Shown in pieces: positions 55,957 to 64,000 of a DNA stretch of 64,000 nucleotides. The stretch is from positions 4,278,001 to 4,342,000 of the forward strand of contig NZ_CP048113.1 of NCBI RefSeq assembly GCF_010093065.1, given 5' to 3'. The notes under the pieces were generated by a model. That model saw nothing but the letters and a program-made list of their open reading frames with translations. It searched no databases and had not been told where the DNA came from. The translations under genes were made by a program, and so were the position numbers. Each line of letters starts with the position of its first letter. Position 1 is the stretch's first letter. This DNA is from Chitinophaga agri. GTDB taxonomy: Bacteria; Bacteroidota; Bacteroidia; Chitinophagales; Chitinophagaceae.

Positions 55957-56090
55957 TAATTTGTCCTTTTTTTGTTGCATCAAAGTCGCTTGATCCATAT
56001 TGAGGATGAAATCTTGCGGCCAACCTATCTGCTTGCTAAAAATAAACTAATTCCAGCTTGCTTATTATATCGACTTGGCTTATTTAAGGC

Positions 56091-57869
56091 TCATGTCATC
56101 TTAGTTCGTATTCCAATTACCCTACGCAGTTCTTCTATCATAGCAGGCCTCCGGGGATATTTACGGCATATCTTCTCCGCAACGGAAATGATTTCGTCTT
56201 TTCCCTCAGGAATAGTCTCTATGACCATCATCATTTTAATAGCCAAATCCGCATATTCCCGACGGTTTCCTACTATATCACCTTTACGTTCAAAGGCGGG
56301 AAGATATAATGCTAATAGCTGTATGGGGTAAATACTCAATAAATGATCATGATACTGTAGTAACCGATCCAAATCTATTTCATTGCTTATAAGACTAAGT
56401 AACCGATCCCAATATTTTTCTTCGATATAGATAGGGGCGAGTAAACCAAGCAATAATGTACTTGGTGAGTACCATACCTTTCCCTTGTCTTTTTGATATT
56501 GGATTTCAACTCTTGCTATTATTTCCTCAATGTATTTCTCTATTTCCTGCTCCCACTCAGCAATATCAAAGCTACTCTTCCATTGATTGTAATAAATCAG
56601 ATGAAAGCCCCGATCAAAAGCAAAATGCTTTGTGTAATACCTTATTGTTTCTATGTCGTTTTCTAAAACAGCAATCTGTAGCAGCTCTTTCTCCCACTCT
56701 GCCACTATCCCCGAATGGTCCTTTTTTCGGGCAATGTCAATTCCTTCATTTATTAATTTCTTCGCCGATAAAAAATCTCTTTCTTCTACCAAACGACTTA
56801 CCTCGCCGCGTCTAACATCAACAATATCCAGATTTTCTTGAACAAGCGCCTGAGCATCACTAATATTACCTGTAGCTTTTAAAAACACTATTTTCCGCAC
56901 GAGAAAATAATCTTTCCTATAAGAATATTCGGCTGCTGATGCCTCTTTAATCTGACCATCAATAAAATTCAAATAGGAAGTCTGCTTATTTAACTTTATG
57001 GCAAGGATAGAATAGATATCTACCATCTCATATCCAAAATCGCCATACTCAAAATAGACGGGAAGGCTGATCGCTGATTGTACAAAGTCGAAAATTTCTT
57101 TCCGTACTTCCATTGTTACGCTTACTTCTTGCGCTATATTCTTTATCAATTCAATAGAACTATTGATAATAGCGCCAATGTAGCCACTGGAGTCGTCACA
57201 ATAAGTAATTATTTCAATAACTTCTATCAATACCGATCGTGCTAAAATAAACGCATTCAGAAAATTACCCTTTCCTATCAGAAGCTGGCTTTCATCAAGT
57301 AATCCATTCATCTCATTTGCCAGTCCATGAATAGATCTATAATCAATGAAATCTTCATTCGAATAGCTTCTTATCACGCTTTTCAGATGTTTGGTATAGC
57401 TTTTAGCTATATCCATCTGACTATCTTTATCTGCGAAGTACCGTTGAAATAGTGATTTGAACTTTTTATCACTTGCAGCATGAGTCAGAATAAATTCCTG
57501 ATATTCCTCCAAGCTTATTTTCTGCAATAACTTCTTAAAATCGGTTTTGGTATCAGTCTTTTTTTTAACAACAGTATTCAGTAATTCTTCCCTGAGAACA
57601 AATAAAACAGCTACCACATGTTTGCACATATCGCCGTCATAGGGACAATCGCACGAATATGATTCTACTTTGTTCTTTCCAGAAAGTTTCACCTCTACTT
57701 CATATGTATCGTTTCCCATCACTTCCGCGTACCATAAACCTTCTCCAGTTTCTTCCAGATCCACAACAGCAGCATTCTCATAATATTCCCTTCCCCGAAA
57801 TATTATCTTATCACTTATCTGTAATTCAAAATTTTTTAAAGTGAGCATCTGATCAATTCTTTTAACCAA
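56091..57869 (-). CDS. SWIM zinc-finger protein
   Basis: 592 aa, or 585 aa if ATG 57848 (MLTLKNFELQIS) is used, which looks more typical. The SWIM motif CxC...CxH is SCDCPYDGDMCKHVVAVLFVLREELL (about residues 72-97). The rest is helical, with repeat-like stretches resembling TPR/HEAT. SWIM proteins in bacteria usually lie in operons and bind nucleic acid or partner proteins; the exact function is unknown. Its start overlaps the end of a broken upstream gene. Confidence 0.85.
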   Translation of the reverse strand: MVKRIDQMLTLKNFELQISDKIIFRGREYYENAAVVDLEETGEGLWYAEVMGNDTYEVEVKLSGKNKVESYSCDCPYDGDMCKHVVAVLFVLREELLNTVVKKKTDTKTDFKKLLQKISLEEYQEFILTHAASDKKFKSLFQRYFADKDSQMDIAKSYTKHLKSVIRSYSNEDFIDYRSIHGLANEMNGLLDESQLLIGKGNFLNAFILARSVLIEVIEIITYCDDSSGYIGAIINSSIELIKNIAQEVSVTMEVRKEIFDFVQSAISLPVYFEYGDFGYEMVDIYSILAIKLNKQTSYLNFIDGQIKEASAAEYSYRKDYFLVRKIVFLKATGNISDAQALVQENLDIVDVRRGEVSRLVEERDFLSAKKLINEGIDIARKKDHSGIVAEWEKELLQIAVLENDIETIRYYTKHFAFDRGFHLIYYNQWKSSFDIAEWEQEIEKYIEEIIARVEIQYQKDKGKVWYSPSTLLLGLLAPIYIEEKYWDRLLSLISNEIDLDRLLQYHDHLLSIYPIQLLALYLPAFERKGDIVGNRREYADLAIKMMMVIETIPEGKDEIISVAEKICRKYPRRPAMIEELRRVIGIRTKMT

Positions 57870-58048
57870 TTTTCTGGAGTAGAGGTAGGCACATCAGGCC
57901 GATACGTTTGCATCGCCCTTTGAAAATCAGATAAACGCTACTGCCACTCTGCTAAGAGGGACTGATTATCTAAATGATGATGGATCTCGATTTCGTTGGT
58001 ATCCGTATTCCCCACCTGTTTGGCAATATAGGTAAAATGGACCAGCAT
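57836..58048 (-). pseudogene. Broken gene upstream of the SWIM protein
   Basis: Minus-strand frame: MLVHFTYIAKQVGNTDTNEIEIHHHLDNQSLLAEWQ, an in-frame TAG at 57938-57940, then RLSDFQRAMQTYRPDVPTSTPENWLKELIRCSL and a stop overlapping the SWIM start. The overlap is typical of a translationally coupled partner gene, here reduced to its C-terminal end and interrupted. The family is not recognised. Confidence 0.45.
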
Positions 58049-58130
58049 CTCTCCAGGTCATACCATGCCCTCAGGCTGGCCACCCGCTTCAAACAGCATG
58101 GTAGCGGATCAGCGTTGCTTAAATTGAAGC

Positions 58131-58877
58131 TTAGTAAAGTCCCTGATTAAACCTGGCGATGGCAGTCTCAGGGGCTGCTAAGTAATCCGCATATTGCTGT
58201 CCGGCTTCACCAACAAAGATCTCATAAACATCTTCCGAGATACCGTTATAGATATCTTCGGCTACTATGATTGGAGGCAAACCGCGCTGCTCACCCCCCA
58301 TATCCTTCGTGGCATCTGTGTTGATCAGGGATGGCATTACCTCAAAAACCTTAATTTTAGTATCTGCTGACAAGGTTAAGCGTAAAGCCACTGTATGTGA
58401 GTGCAGCGCTGTCTTCGCGTCTGAATACGTTGGTAATACTACGAGCGGATGAAACGCCACATTAGAAGTAACATTGACAATGGCCGCCTCAGGTTGTTTC
58501 TTCAATAACGGCAATAAATGTTCGGTCAACCGAACTGGAGCAAAATAGTTAGTTTCAAATTCTTGCCTTGATTTCTCAACAGCGTTTGCACCTTCCCCAA
58601 GTTTGTATACAAAGCCCACTCCGGCATTATTTATTAGTACGCTCAAATCACTGAAATTGGCTTCCAGTTTAACGACAAGATCTTTCACTGCTTCAGCATT
58701 GGTCACATCCGCAACGATATAATCAACATTTAGTTCTCTGGCCGCCATTTCCAGCTTTGCTGCATTGCGGCTTACGATGATTACCCTATTACCTTTTTCA
58801 CTTAAAAGCTTTGCTGTTGCATAACCAATGCCTGAACCACCACCGGTTATCAGGACTGTTTTGTTGGTAATGTTCAT
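58131..58877 (-). CDS. Short-chain dehydrogenase/reductase
   Basis: 248-aa classical SDR using NAD(P)H in the cytosol. Cofactor motif TGGGSGIGYATA (residues about 11-22), NNAG at about 88-91, and active-site Ser and YxxxK (TYSDAKTAL). The C-terminal part differs from biosynthetic reductases and resembles DltE/YdfG-like stand-alone SDRs; the substrate is unknown. It is divergent from the HxlR gene, with two operators between them, so it is almost surely the regulated target, perhaps for reactive electrophiles or quinones. Confidence 0.92.
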   Translation of the reverse strand: MNITNKTVLITGGGSGIGYATAKLLSEKGNRVIIVSRNAAKLEMAARELNVDYIVADVTNAEAVKDLVVKLEANFSDLSVLINNAGVGFVYKLGEGANAVEKSRQEFETNYFAPVRLTEHLLPLLKKQPEAAIVNVTSNVAFHPLVVLPTYSDAKTALHSHTVALRLTLSADTKIKVFEVMPSLINTDATKDMGGEQRGLPPIIVAEDIYNGISEDVYEIFVGEAGQQYADYLAAPETAIARFNQGLY

Positions 58878-58908
58878 GTCTTTTTATTTTAAATGTTAAT
58901 GTTTAACT

Positions 58909-58968
58909 TTACTTGTGATTTGCAAGTAATCAAAGGTATGGATAAATACTTGCAAATTGCAAGTATTT
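58909..58968. promoter_or_regulatory. Paired palindromic operators between SDR and hxlR-type gene
   Basis: Two similar palindromes: TTACTTGTG...TTTGCAAGTAA (58909-58929) and ATACTTGCAA-A-TTGCAAGTAT (58947-58967, arms extend 1-3 nt). The shared consensus is TACTTG-N7-CAAGTA. Their position in a divergent promoter region fits binding by the adjacent HxlR regulator. Confidence 0.75.
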
Positions 58969-58985
58969 ACTGAAAATTAATTTTT

Positions 58986-59411
58986 ATGAAAGAAATTCAG
59001 CACCGATCTGACTGTCCGATAGCATATTCACTGGATTATTTAGGGGATAAATGGGTATTGTTAATATTACGGGACCTGATCTTCACCAATAAATCGAGCT
59101 ATGGTGATTTCCTGAATTCGGATGAAAGGATTGCCACTAATATTCTTGCAGACAGGCTCAAACTGCTGGAAGAGCATGGATTTATAAGATCTACGGTATC
59201 ACCGGAAAAAAAGAACAAGTTTATCTACAGCCTTACAGAAAAAGGTATAGACCTCATCCCGGTGATTGTTGAATTGATGATCTGGGGATCAAAATATGAT
59301 TCATATGAGGCGAAAGAGATCGTCAAAAAATTGGAGAAGGATAAAGAGGGAACCATAAAGCAACTGAGGGAGAAGCTTTTAGGGCAAACTGGCACCAATA
59401 ACCCCCAGTAG
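58986..59411 (+). CDS. HxlR-family transcriptional regulator
   Basis: 141-aa winged-helix regulator. Family hallmarks: CPIAYSLDYLGDKWVLLILRDL near the N-terminus, with a redox-type Cys at about residue 10; the recognition part RIATNILADRLKLLEEHGFI; and the wing VSPEKKNKFIYSLTEKG. HxlR proteins such as HypR and YodB often sense thiol-reactive compounds through this Cys and control a divergent oxidoreductase, as seems to be the case here. Confidence 0.94.
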   Translation: MKEIQHRSDCPIAYSLDYLGDKWVLLILRDLIFTNKSSYGDFLNSDERIATNILADRLKLLEEHGFIRSTVSPEKKNKFIYSLTEKGIDLIPVIVELMIWGSKYDSYEAKEIVKKLEKDKEGTIKQLREKLLGQTGTNNPQ

Positions 59412-59761
59412 ATGAATAGCATATAGCCTGGCAACTGTTGTATGACGAACGCCGCCAGGTATCTTTTGCCCCAGGTGTTGCATTTCAGATGCAACACCCA
59501 CCTTACCCAACAACCCAGCATAATCAGCATAAGCTCCTTCCCTCTACTCCACTATAAACGCCCCTCACCAACTTCCTCTCACTCTTCTCTTAACAAGCCT
59601 TTATTCCTTATATCAACCCTTTACCAACATATCATCTACTTATCACTTCAATATCCAATTCATATACAAATGATATCTAAATAACGTATTAGCACTCATT
59701 CAGACTGGATATTTCACCAATACTAAGTACCTTTGTAATCATCACCTCAAAATGAACTATT
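59412..59761. other. Intergenic region with a hairpin
   Basis: About 350 nt without a gene. The stem GGTGTTGCAT / ATGCAACACC (59474-59498, 5-nt loop) may end the HxlR transcript, although no U-tract follows. A -7-like box TACCTTTG at 59728-59735 precedes the next gene. Confidence 0.55.
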
Positions 59762-60310
59762 ATGGCCATTGTTAAAGACAATATCCTCTTACAACTTGTC
59801 CGCGGCTCCATTGGCAGACAAATCACCATCTACGAAAGGAACGGGCAGATTATCATGGCGAAGAAACGCCGCCCTTCCAATAAAAAACCAACACAGAAAC
59901 AGCTGGAAGCAAGACTGAAGATGAGCATTGCGGCCGACATCGCGAGAGATCTCATGAATGACCCTGCGATAAAAGCCTATTACGCCTCACTGGCTGGCCC
60001 TGGACAAAACGCCTATAACATGGCTGTAAAGGATGCCTATCGCTCCCCTGAAGTGCAGAATATCCGGTTAGAAGAGACCGACGTAATCGTAACCGCAAAA
60101 GATGAATTCCGCGTAGCTGAAGTGAAGGTACAGGTGGTAGACACGGATGGGGTTATTACTGAAAGTGGACCTGCATTATTAGCCCGTAATGGCGTGGACT
60201 GGCACTATAAAGCAGCTGCATTACCTGCTGGCGGCAAAATCATTATAACCGCCATAGACTTACCAGGAAAAACCACCGTAAAAGAACTACCATTGCACTC
60301 AATAATATAA
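59762..60310 (+). CDS. Conserved hypothetical protein
   Basis: 182 aa. The N-terminal half is basic and phage-structural-like in feel (LVRGSIGRQITIYERNGQIIMAKKRRPSNKKPTQKQLEARLKMSIA), the C-terminal half is beta-rich (VIVTAKDEFRVAEVKVQVVDTDGVITESG). Similar proteins occur singly in Bacteroidota; the function is unknown. Preceded by the -7-like box at 59728, followed by the hairpin at 60334. Confidence 0.65.
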   Translation: MAIVKDNILLQLVRGSIGRQITIYERNGQIIMAKKRRPSNKKPTQKQLEARLKMSIAADIARDLMNDPAIKAYYASLAGPGQNAYNMAVKDAYRSPEVQNIRLEETDVIVTAKDEFRVAEVKVQVVDTDGVITESGPALLARNGVDWHYKAAALPAGGKIIITAIDLPGKTTVKELPLHSII

Positions 60311-60333
60311 ACAGAAAGGGAATAAATAAAAGA

Positions 60334-60357
60334 GCGTACCAATCATCATTGATACGC
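60334..60357. terminator. Hairpin between convergent genes
   Basis: Stem GCGTACCAAT / ATTGATACGC (one mismatch) with a 4-nt loop lies between the hypothetical gene and the hydrolase gene. Confidence 0.7.
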
Positions 60358-60391
60358 CCGGTTTTCTATTGATAACTAATCACACACATAC

Positions 60392-61360
60392 TTACTTACC
60401 TGTGAAGATCGTTGCATAATTCACCGGCAACCATTCATACGCCTTTCCTACGCTTCTGATATGTCCTATTCCAGGGAATGACAGATGCGGTGCCGCTATC
60501 CAGTAACCACTACGTGCAGCATCATCAAACACTTTCCGGCGTGCTGCTTCCGCACCGGACAAGTCCACATCAAAGTCAATGGTCACCCCAGGGTCTGCAA
60601 ATTGCACTGCCCCTGCGTGGATCACATCGCCGCAGAACAAGAGCTTCTGCCCCTGACTTTCTATCGCGTAAAAGCTGTGACCTGGCGTATGACCCGGTGC
60701 TGCGATAGATGTCACGCCTGGTACCGGCTGGCTGCCCAATACAAACGTTTTCAGCTTGCCTGCCTGCTGATAGGGGAGGAGTGAGGCCTGCGCAGGATCG
60801 AAGAAAGGCTGTGCCCTTTTATTGGCAGTGGCTTTATTCGCTGCATTCAGCCAGAAATCTGCCTCAGGTTGACTAATATAAATAGTGGCATTTGGAAAAG
60901 CGATCCTACCATTATTAACAAGTCCGCCCACATGGTCGCCATGCAGATGTGTGATCAATACTACGTCAATATCCTCAGGCGTGAAACCTGCTGCGGTCAG
61001 GTTCGATGTCAGCTTACCTAATGTTGATCCCATCAGACTACCACTACCGGCATCAATCAAAATATGACGACCGCCTGATACTAAAAGATACCCGGTAATA
61101 GATGTTTCCACGATCGTATCAAGATAACTGCGCTGTAATAAATCACGAACCTCGCCTGGTTTCTTTTCATGCAACAGGCTCTTGATGTTTAAAGGAACGG
61201 TGCCATCAGAGAGGGCGATGACCTGTAAATCGCCTAACTGCATACGGTAAAATCCTCGTTGCGCTACGGCACCGGAAGCTTGTGCCTGTACAGATAAACT
61301 GGCGCCTGGTAAGCATGTAGCTATAATGCTGCTGAAGAAAAATACACTCAGAAATTTCAT
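60392..61360 (-). CDS. Secreted metallo-beta-lactamase-fold hydrolase
   Basis: About 322 aa from ATG 61360 (MKFLSVFFFSSIIATCL...); the 7 preceding residues are not needed. A signal peptide ends near VQAQA. The metal motif HxHxDH is HLHGDHVGG, with further ligands in AAPGHTPGHS and FCGDVIH, matching the MBL superfamily (subgroup with periplasmic lactonase- or quorum-quencher-like enzymes). The substrate is unknown. It lies 86 nt downstream of the Crp/Fnr gene on the same strand. Confidence 0.9.
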   Translation of the reverse strand: MKFLSVFFFSSIIATCLPGASLSVQAQASGAVAQRGFYRMQLGDLQVIALSDGTVPLNIKSLLHEKKPGEVRDLLQRSYLDTIVETSITGYLLVSGGRHILIDAGSGSLMGSTLGKLTSNLTAAGFTPEDIDVVLITHLHGDHVGGLVNNGRIAFPNATIYISQPEADFWLNAANKATANKRAQPFFDPAQASLLPYQQAGKLKTFVLGSQPVPGVTSIAAPGHTPGHSFYAIESQGQKLLFCGDVIHAGAVQFADPGVTIDFDVDLSGAEAARRKVFDDAARSGYWIAAPHLSFPGIGHIRSVGKAYEWLPVNYATIFTGK

Positions 61361-61446
61361 TGTTTTCAGATTATGACACAAATTTCCGGTGATCAGCTTT
61401 CCTGCAGAAGGACTTATGTCACATTAAATTTGTGACATTCGTGCTG

Positions 61447-62016
61447 TTATTTCCGATATAAACGGCTTATAGTTTCGCGCGATACACCCAGGTAAGTAGC
61501 GATAATCGACTTGGGAATACGATTATATAAATGCGGATACTGCTGTACAAAATTCTCAAATCGCTCCTTCGTACTGCCTTTGAGTAATAACTGGAGTCTT
61601 TTCTGCAAAGCCACATATCCCAGTGCACTCTTGGTAGATAAATAATGCTCATACTTCCAGAGCTCGCGCCCCAGCTTCAGCCGGTTATCGTAAGACAGGG
61701 CAAGTAACTCACAATCTTCCATACATTCTATGGTGGTCGCCGCGGGTATTTGTTTAACAAATGCTTCCCTTTCCGAGATCCACCAATGCTCGACTGCAAA
61801 CTGGTAGGTATACTCTTTTCCTGTATCTGCATCTGTCATATATGATCGCAGACACCCCTTCATCACGAAATACTCGTGCTTTACCATGTCTCCTTCTCTT
61901 ACAAGTGCGCTGTGCTTCTTGAGTTTCACGGGCGTAAAATGAGAGAGTACAAACTCAAACTCCTCGTCTGTCAGCTGGCTGACCGATTCTATATGTGATC
62001 TTAATGGATGCAACAT
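61447..62016 (-). CDS. Crp/Fnr-family transcriptional regulator
   Basis: 189 aa. The cNMP-binding-like domain (LVREGDMVKHEYFVMKGCLRSYM ... residues about 30-120) lacks the Arg/Ser pair of true cAMP binders. The C-terminal helix-turn-helix is atypically short, ending RIPKSIIATYLGVSRETISRLYRK. No FNR iron-sulfur cysteines. This type is common in Bacteroidota next to the genes it controls; here the downstream hydrolase gene is the obvious candidate. Confidence 0.92.
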   Translation of the reverse strand: MLHPLRSHIESVSQLTDEEFEFVLSHFTPVKLKKHSALVREGDMVKHEYFVMKGCLRSYMTDADTGKEYTYQFAVEHWWISEREAFVKQIPAATTIECMEDCELLALSYDNRLKLGRELWKYEHYLSTKSALGYVALQKRLQLLLKGSTKERFENFVQQYPHLYNRIPKSIIATYLGVSRETISRLYRK

Positions 62017-62047
62017 TGTGCAAATGTACAGAATGCCCTTATTGAGG

Positions 62048-62090
62048 AAAGGGAATAATCAGGTTGAAATCCAGCCTGATTATTCCCTTT
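62048..62090. terminator. Hairpin terminator
   Basis: 16-bp perfect arms (AAAGGGAATAATCAGG / CCTGATTATTCCCTTT) with an 11-nt loop. It ends the minus-strand gene at 62118. Confidence 0.9.
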
Positions 62091-62117
62091 TCATATATCA
62101 TTAGCCTGTGGTGCTGT

Positions 62118-63332
62118 TTATATACCTACATCTCCTGAGGCGTTGCTCTCTATGTACATTACAGCAGAGTCTTCGATATACTTCGCCGGATTAAAAGACT
62201 TTCCGAACTTATCCTTCACCAGGTCAAGCGTCCTGTTTAACTCTGCCACCTTTGCGGTGAATGCCGGCGGGAACTTAGAGCTATCAGAATAATCACCAAT
62301 CAGCTCACTGTAACGGTTGATATTGATCATCATTCTGGCTGTCAGTTGTCCGAACCGCATACGCAGCGACTGTACTTTATACATGAACGTCTCTATCTGC
62401 CCCTGCCATTTACCTTTTGTCAGGCTATCTCCTTCCATTGCTACGATCTTCCTGGCGATTGCCATTCTGCATTCATTCTTATAGACTTCTCTCCGGGAAT
62501 CAAGAGTAGCCAGGAAATAGTCACGACGATATTTGGCAGTATCCAGACCATAATAAGCTAACTGCTGGCTTAACAGGTCCTGGTTTTCCAGTTGCAGCTG
62601 ATTCAGCTCATTGGTAATAGCATCCCACTCATGATCGATCACTGATTTCTGCTGCTCAAACTGGCTGGCAATGTTGAGTATTCTCAGCATCGCTGGTGTG
62701 AGTGATTTCAGTTCCCGGTCAGTCTTGCCGAAAGTCATCACCAGGGAACTCACTCCGGATGATACGGTTTGTACAACAGAGCCATATAAAGGCACCTTGT
62801 TGGCCACATTACTCACCAGTGACAGGGATGAGTTCAGGAACTCGAACATTTGTTCGCCACCGCCTTTCTTCGAATACCATTTATCGTATTCAGACTTCCA
62901 GTCATTGAAGTCCTTGTATTGTTGAATATTGCTGATGTTACCCAGCTGTGAAAAGAATTGCTGTGAGGTCAGAAACAGGTCCGCCGGCTGTACGTCACGC
63001 TGTATACTCAGCAACTCGGTAAAAGCCAGTTGTCCGTTCAGGCTTACCCTTACCTTAGGCGTCTTTTCCAGGATAGCCAACCTGCTGTCCAGCGCTACCT
63101 GCAGGTTCTCCATTGCGGAGAGCTTCTTTTTAGTTTCATTGGTGTTAATACCCGTCAGTTCTGCTTTCAGGCTTTTAATCTCATCCTCATTCTGTTTCAG
63201 TTTGTTGTTCATGTCCTTCAACTGGCTGTCCCTTTCCAGTTTGATCTTGTCCACTACAGTGGAATCGGTTTGAGCAAAAGAGGTGGTGGCTACAGCGATG
63301 CTGAAAGAAAGTAGTAGAATTGCTCTTGTCAT
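62118..63332 (-). CDS. Exported coiled-coil protein, unknown
   Basis: 404 aa. Signal peptide MTRAILLLSFSIAVATTSFAQ; a strong coiled coil follows (KIKLERDSQLKDMNNKLKQNEDEIKSLKAELTGINTNETKKKLSAMENLQVALDSRLAILEK, residues about 29-90). The remainder is helical with no known domain. Probably periplasmic. It has its own terminator and no same-strand neighbours close by except ohr, 156 nt upstream. Function unknown. Confidence 0.7.
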   Translation of the reverse strand: MTRAILLLSFSIAVATTSFAQTDSTVVDKIKLERDSQLKDMNNKLKQNEDEIKSLKAELTGINTNETKKKLSAMENLQVALDSRLAILEKTPKVRVSLNGQLAFTELLSIQRDVQPADLFLTSQQFFSQLGNISNIQQYKDFNDWKSEYDKWYSKKGGGEQMFEFLNSSLSLVSNVANKVPLYGSVVQTVSSGVSSLVMTFGKTDRELKSLTPAMLRILNIASQFEQQKSVIDHEWDAITNELNQLQLENQDLLSQQLAYYGLDTAKYRRDYFLATLDSRREVYKNECRMAIARKIVAMEGDSLTKGKWQGQIETFMYKVQSLRMRFGQLTARMMININRYSELIGDYSDSSKFPPAFTAKVAELNRTLDLVKDKFGKSFNPAKYIEDSAVMYIESNASGDVGI

Positions 63333-63435
63333 AGTTAGTATTTAAAGGTATAGGTGTCAGGGATTATGCGGGGTCTAATATATAACAAAGTCATTATGTA
63401 TTGGCTGACGAGGAAAAATATTCCGGATATAAAAA

Positions 63436-63469
63436 ATCCGGTAACAGGAAACACTTCCTATTACCGGAT
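63436..63469. terminator. Hairpin terminator after ohr
   Basis: 15-bp stem ATCCGGTAACAGGAA / TTCCTATTACCGGAT (one mismatch) with a 4-nt loop and an A-run on its left that becomes a U-tract for the minus-strand ohr transcript. Confidence 0.88.
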
Positions 63470-63488
63470 CTCTTATAATAGTATCTGC

Positions 63489-63905
63489 TTACTTTACGAT
63501 CAACTGCACATCGATATTCCCTCTTGTTGCATTCGAATACGGGCAAACCGCATGTGCTTTTTGGGTAAGTGCTTCGGCCGTAGCCCTGTCTACACCGGGG
63601 ATCTCTACTTCCAGGACTACTGCCAGGGCGAATCCGCCCTCTGTATTTTTCCCGATGCTCACCTCAGCTGTTACCGCCGTAGTGCCGGTCTGTACTTTCT
63701 CCAGGCGGGCTATATGATTCAGCGCACTATCGAAGCACGCGGCAAACCCACCCGCAAATAAGGTCTCGGGATTCAGATAAGTGCCCGATCCGCCACCCAT
63801 TTCCTTTGGCACCCTTACATCCACATCCAGTGCACCATCAGCTGATGTCACGTGTCCATTACGGCCGCCATTGGCAGTAGCCTTCGTCGTATATAACTTT
63901 TCCAT
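63489..63905 (-). CDS. ohr: Organic hydroperoxide resistance protein
   Basis: 138-aa OsmC/Ohr-type thiol peroxidase that reduces organic hydroperoxides in the cytosol using lipoyl cofactors. The peroxidatic Cys lies in GFAACFDSALNHIA and the resolving Cys in AHAVCPYSNATRGN, the Ohr subgroup signatures. The N-terminus MEKLYTTKATANGGRNGHVTSADG is typical. No MarR-type OhrR is seen in the window; about 95 nt of upstream DNA remain, without a clear operator. Confidence 0.95.
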   Translation of the reverse strand: MEKLYTTKATANGGRNGHVTSADGALDVDVRVPKEMGGGSGTYLNPETLFAGGFAACFDSALNHIARLEKVQTGTTAVTAEVSIGKNTEGGFALAVVLEVEIPGVDRATAEALTQKAHAVCPYSNATRGNIDVQLIVK

Positions 63906-64000
63906 TGCTATTTATTTTATGTGGTAGTGTTTATACAATTATCCGACCAACTCTTTCGCTTATATGATAATGATCCGTTAATTTTTAATATGGCCGTCAG

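Noticed and set aside
1..64000. CRISPR arrays or cas genes
   Set aside because: No regularly spaced repeats of suitable length and no Cas-like proteins. The only tandem repeats are the 11-bp array at 9137 and a short AT repeat at 8088.

Overview
The window looks like chromosome from a Bacteroidota bacterium close to Chitinophaga (Chitinophagaceae). The evidence is a MurF-Alr fusion, a TonB-dependent receptor with a CarboxypepD-regulatory-like N-terminus, OMP_b-brl_3-type barrels, six-bladed beta-propeller lipoproteins, an NVEALA-like small secreted protein, and promoters of the Bacteroidota type (TTTG, about 19 nt, TAnnTTTG). Species cannot be fixed from sequence alone.

Left core, 1-17.75 kb: housekeeping genes with clean hairpin terminators. 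They are the murF-alr fusion (cut by the window edge), lspA, a TonB receptor, a TauE/SafE permease, fumC, a crotonase, an outer-membrane barrel, a stand-alone B12-binding subunit, glnS, gltX, a polysaccharide deacetylase, a lipoprotein, tatD, type I asparaginase and tRNA-Ser(GGA). The TonB receptor and the permease share the same palindrome (GTCTA-N9-TAGAC), placed identically on their -7 boxes, so they are probably controlled by one regulator.

Accessory block, 17.85-45.4 kb: AT-richer DNA packed behind the tRNA-Ser 3' end. A large serine recombinase sits at the tRNA, and its reading frame runs antisense through the tRNA gene. Behind it lie a MNT-HEPN protein, a soluble histidine kinase, an unknown gene split by an IS66-family element (2350 bp, 8-bp target duplication), and a defence operon hsdM-hsdS-ABC ATPase-HNH nuclease with no hsdR. 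A zeta-toxin-like kinase, a second IS66-family element with an identical copy nested inside its own tnpC, an AlbA_2 ATPase, a broken KAP NTPase, HipBA, and remnants of an IS3 transposase and a polyvalent kinase follow. Three 28-bp sites (39949, 42216, 45371) share TTCGAA...GTAG(C/T)CCGCTA and are each followed by a different hairpin. They read as old element right ends, so the block appears to have grown by repeated integration at one tRNA.

Right accessory block, 45.7-58.05 kb: a same-strand cluster flanked by two GT-C glycosyltransferases (TMTC-like and GT22-like). Between them are an NVEALA-like Ser/Thr-rich small exported protein, a membrane-anchored CxxC protein, two beta-propellers and an outer-membrane barrel. 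It looks like a make, modify and export system. An IS3 remnant, a SWIM zinc-finger protein and a broken upstream partner follow.

Right end, 58.1-64 kb: ordinary chromosome again. It holds an SDR and a divergent HxlR regulator with two matching operators, a conserved hypothetical, a secreted metallo-beta-lactamase-fold hydrolase, a Crp/Fnr regulator, a coiled-coil exported protein and ohr.

The strongest candidates for new biology are the hsdMS-ATPase-HNH operon, the glycosyltransferase/NVEALA-like cluster, and the attachment-site array.
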